From positions 1 to 15,652 of the forward strand of contig JBFISM010000089.1 in the NCBI GenBank assembly GCA_041608535.1: a stretch of 15,652 nucleotides of DNA, read 5' to 3'. The stretch comes from JBFISM01 sp041608535. Lineage in GTDB: Bacteria > Actinomycetota > Acidimicrobiia > Spongiisociales > UBA5794. The notes beneath the pieces are model-generated. The model had not been told where the DNA came from. It was given only the letters and a program-made list of their open reading frames with translations, and made no database searches. Positions 13,941 through 15,652 of this stretch are shown here, one piece after another (positions within the stretch are counted from its first letter, which is position 1; every line of letters begins with the position of its first letter). Position numbers and translations under genes: made by a program.

Positions 13941-15652
13941 GTGCCGACCTCGCCATCGACCGATATCACGTTTCTCCGCCTCCGTCCGGCAACGGAGGCC
14001 AACGAGCTGTGGGCGGCTACACGGCGGCGTGAGGGTACGACGACCGTCGAGATCGGCGACCTGCACGCCGGGGACCGCAGCGGGGCGATCCAAGGGGGTC
14101 TGCTCCCGGTTGTGACAACCGCGCGGGCTGAACCTGCACCCGCCGCCTGGGTGGTGGGTCCGCACGATGCGCTCTCCCTGTCCGCAGCGGGCGTTCCCGG
14201 CTGGCGGCTCACCGTCGTCGACAGCGGCCACCGGGCCGAGATGCTGGATGCCATGGCGCGCACCGGGGCGGCCTTCCTGCGCACCGGCCGCGGCGCCGTG
14301 GCGGAGGCCGCATCGCTGGCCGCGCTGCCCGCCGTCGACTTTCAAGTCTCGGCTTTCGTCGACACGCTCGGCGACGCCATCACGGCCATCGAGGCCGGTG
14401 CCCGTGATCTCCTGCTGCGCGACTGGGACACGGCGAGCATCGGTGAGTTGCGCGATGCGGTGTCCCCGCATCGGCTCATCGAGCGCCCGGCTCTCCCGGT
14501 GGGGGTGACGGTCGACGAGGCCCGTAGCGAACTCGATGAGGAGCTGTTTGCCGCATACCTCGACCAGGTGGATGCGATCGGGGCGATCCGTCCTCGCTAC
14601 GACTGGGCACCCGGCAAGGACATGGCGGCACCGATCCCCACCCGGCGGCTCTCAGCGCAGTGGCAGGATGTCGCCTGGCTCGATGGGGCGGCAGACGCTG
14701 CGATCTCACGACAGCCCCCTGATCTTGCCGGGATACTCGAGCGCTCGCTGGCGGGAACACCGCCGACCCGGGACGAGCTGGTGCGGCTCTTCTCGGCACG
14801 GGGCGACGAGGTCGACGCCATCGCCGGGGTTGCCGACACGATGCGCTCGCGTGCCAACGGCGAGACGGTGACCTACGTGATCAATCGCAACATCAACTAC
14901 ACCAACCAGTGCTACTTCCGGTGTGGATTCTGCGCCTTCTCCAAGGGCCCCCGCTCCCTCAACCTGCGGGAAGAGCCGTACCTGATGACAATCCCGCAGG
15001 TGGTGGAGCGCAGCGTCGAGGCGTGGCACCGGGGCGCCACGGAGGTGTGCCTCCAGGGTGGCATTCATCCCGACTTCACCGGCGACTTCTACGTGACCGT
15101 GGTTGAGGCGATCAAACAGCATCTGCCCGAGATGCACATCCACGGCTTCACTCCGCTGGAAGTGTGGCAAGGGGCGGAGACGCTCGGCGTCACCGTGCGC
15201 GACTTCCTCACTCGGCTGCGCGACGCCGGGTTGGGAACGCTCCCCGGCACCGCGGCGGAGATTCTCGACGATCGGGTGCGGGAACATCTGTGCCCGGACA
15301 AGATCCGCACGTCGCAATGGGCCGAGGTGATGCTCACGGCCCATGAGCTGGGCCTCCGCTCGACGGCAACGATCATGTTCGGTCATATCGACGACGCCGA
15401 GTCATGGGCCAACCACCTCGAGGTTCTCCGTGCCATTCAGCGGTGCACGGGAGGGTTCACCGAGTTCGTGCCCCTGCCGTTCGTGCACATGGGTGCACCG
15501 ATCTACCTGCGGCACAAGTCGCGTCCCGGCCCGACATGGGACGAGGTCGTGCTGGTCCATGCGGTGGCTCGGATCGCATTCGCCGGACTCATCGACAACA
15601 TCCAGGCGTCTTGGGTGAAGCTCGGGCTCCCGGCCGGGGTCCGTCTGCTCGA
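13941..15652 (+). CDS. cofH: 5-amino-6-(D-ribitylamino)uracil-tyrosine 4-hydroxyphenyl transferase, CofH, with large N-terminal extension (3' partial)
   Basis: Open from a GTG at 13941 to the right edge, 570 codons seen. CofH joins tyrosine to 5-amino-6-ribitylaminouracil by radical SAM chemistry, and CofG then closes the ring to give Fo. The CofH part starts near residue 280. It shows VTYVINRNINYTNQCYF (310-326), the cluster motif CYFRCGFC (Cys324, Cys328, Cys331), GATEVCLQGGIHPDF, LGTLPGTAAEILDD, TATIMFGHID, GGFTEFVPLPFVH and QASWVKLG near the edge, all close to the C-terminal half of FbiC. In ordinary CofH the cluster lies near residue 60-70, so about 250 residues are extra. That extension has alternating hydrophobic strands and helices (for example FVDTLGDAITAIEAGARDLL) and no Cys cluster; I do not recognise it. 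It lies ten bases after cofG. Confidence 0.92.
   Translation, partial: MPTSPSTDITFLRLRPATEANELWAATRRREGTTTVEIGDLHAGDRSGAIQGGLLPVVTTARAEPAPAAWVVGPHDALSLSAAGVPGWRLTVVDSGHRAEMLDAMARTGAAFLRTGRGAVAEAASLAALPAVDFQVSAFVDTLGDAITAIEAGARDLLLRDWDTASIGELRDAVSPHRLIERPALPVGVTVDEARSELDEELFAAYLDQVDAIGAIRPRYDWAPGKDMAAPIPTRRLSAQWQDVAWLDGAADAAISRQPPDLAGILERSLAGTPPTRDELVRLFSARGDEVDAIAGVADTMRSRANGETVTYVINRNINYTNQCYFRCGFCAFSKGPRSLNLREEPYLMTIPQVVERSVEAWHRGATEVCLQGGIHPDFTGDFYVTVVEAIKQHLPEMHIHGFTPLEVWQGAETLGVTVRDFLTRLRDAGLGTLPGTAAEILDDRVREHLCPDKIRTSQWAEVMLTAHELGLRSTATIMFGHIDDAESWANHLEVLRAIQRCTGGFTEFVPLPFVHMGAPIYLRHKSRPGPTWDEVVLVHAVARIAFAGLIDNIQASWVKLGLPAGVRLL

Overview
GC-rich, gene-dense bacterial DNA, best explained as the chromosome of an actinobacterium, probably of the Acidimicrobiia type. 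The grounds are separate CofG/CofH-type radical SAM genes for coenzyme F420, a stand-alone LigD-type NHEJ polymerase, several lipoproteins with long Thr/Ser/Pro linkers after the lipobox, GTG starts, and apparent leaderless promoters. The class-level assignment is inference. I see no tRNA, rRNA, CRISPR array, insertion sequence or phage gene. No gap between genes exceeds about 200 bases.

Layout. 1-255 (+) is the C-terminal end of a CPA2-type cation/proton antiporter. It converges with a minus-strand pair: a LigD-like primase-polymerase (257-1225) and a lipoprotein with a SPOR-like domain and a TolB/WD40-like propeller (1260-2615). An intrinsic terminator (2671-2711) separates these from a minus-strand TRAP transporter operon, dctQ-dctM-dctP (6133 down to 2727), whose binding protein looks like a Tat-exported lipoprotein of the TakP (2-oxoacid/monocarboxylate) kind. 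Divergent from dctQ is a secreted trypsin-like protease lipoprotein (6205-6897). This converges on a small two-helix membrane protein (6919-7377, minus).

7435-10110 (+) is a translation and protein-targeting cluster: ffh, rpsP, khpA, rimM. The usual next genes, trmD and rplS, are absent. A 199-base hairpin-rich spacer follows, then a minus-strand lipoprotein with AMIN-like and Gmad2-like domains (10310-11239). Divergent from it is a lipoprotein joining two cysteine-framed pentapeptide-repeat modules to an OmpA-type peptidoglycan-binding domain (11294-12727). The window ends with cofG (12776-13930) and cofH (13941 to the edge), which together make the F420 chromophore precursor. The cofH product carries an N-terminal extension of roughly 250 residues that I cannot identify.

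The most striking cross-cutting signal is regulatory. Six starts (7377-, 7435+, 11239-, 11294+, 12776+, 13941+) have a TANNNT -10 hexamer 6-8 bases before the start codon and no Shine-Dalgarno sequence, as expected for leaderless mRNAs. Four of these six form two tight divergent promoter pairs. The operonic genes dctP, dctQ, rpsP, khpA, rimM and the protease have Shine-Dalgarno sequences instead.
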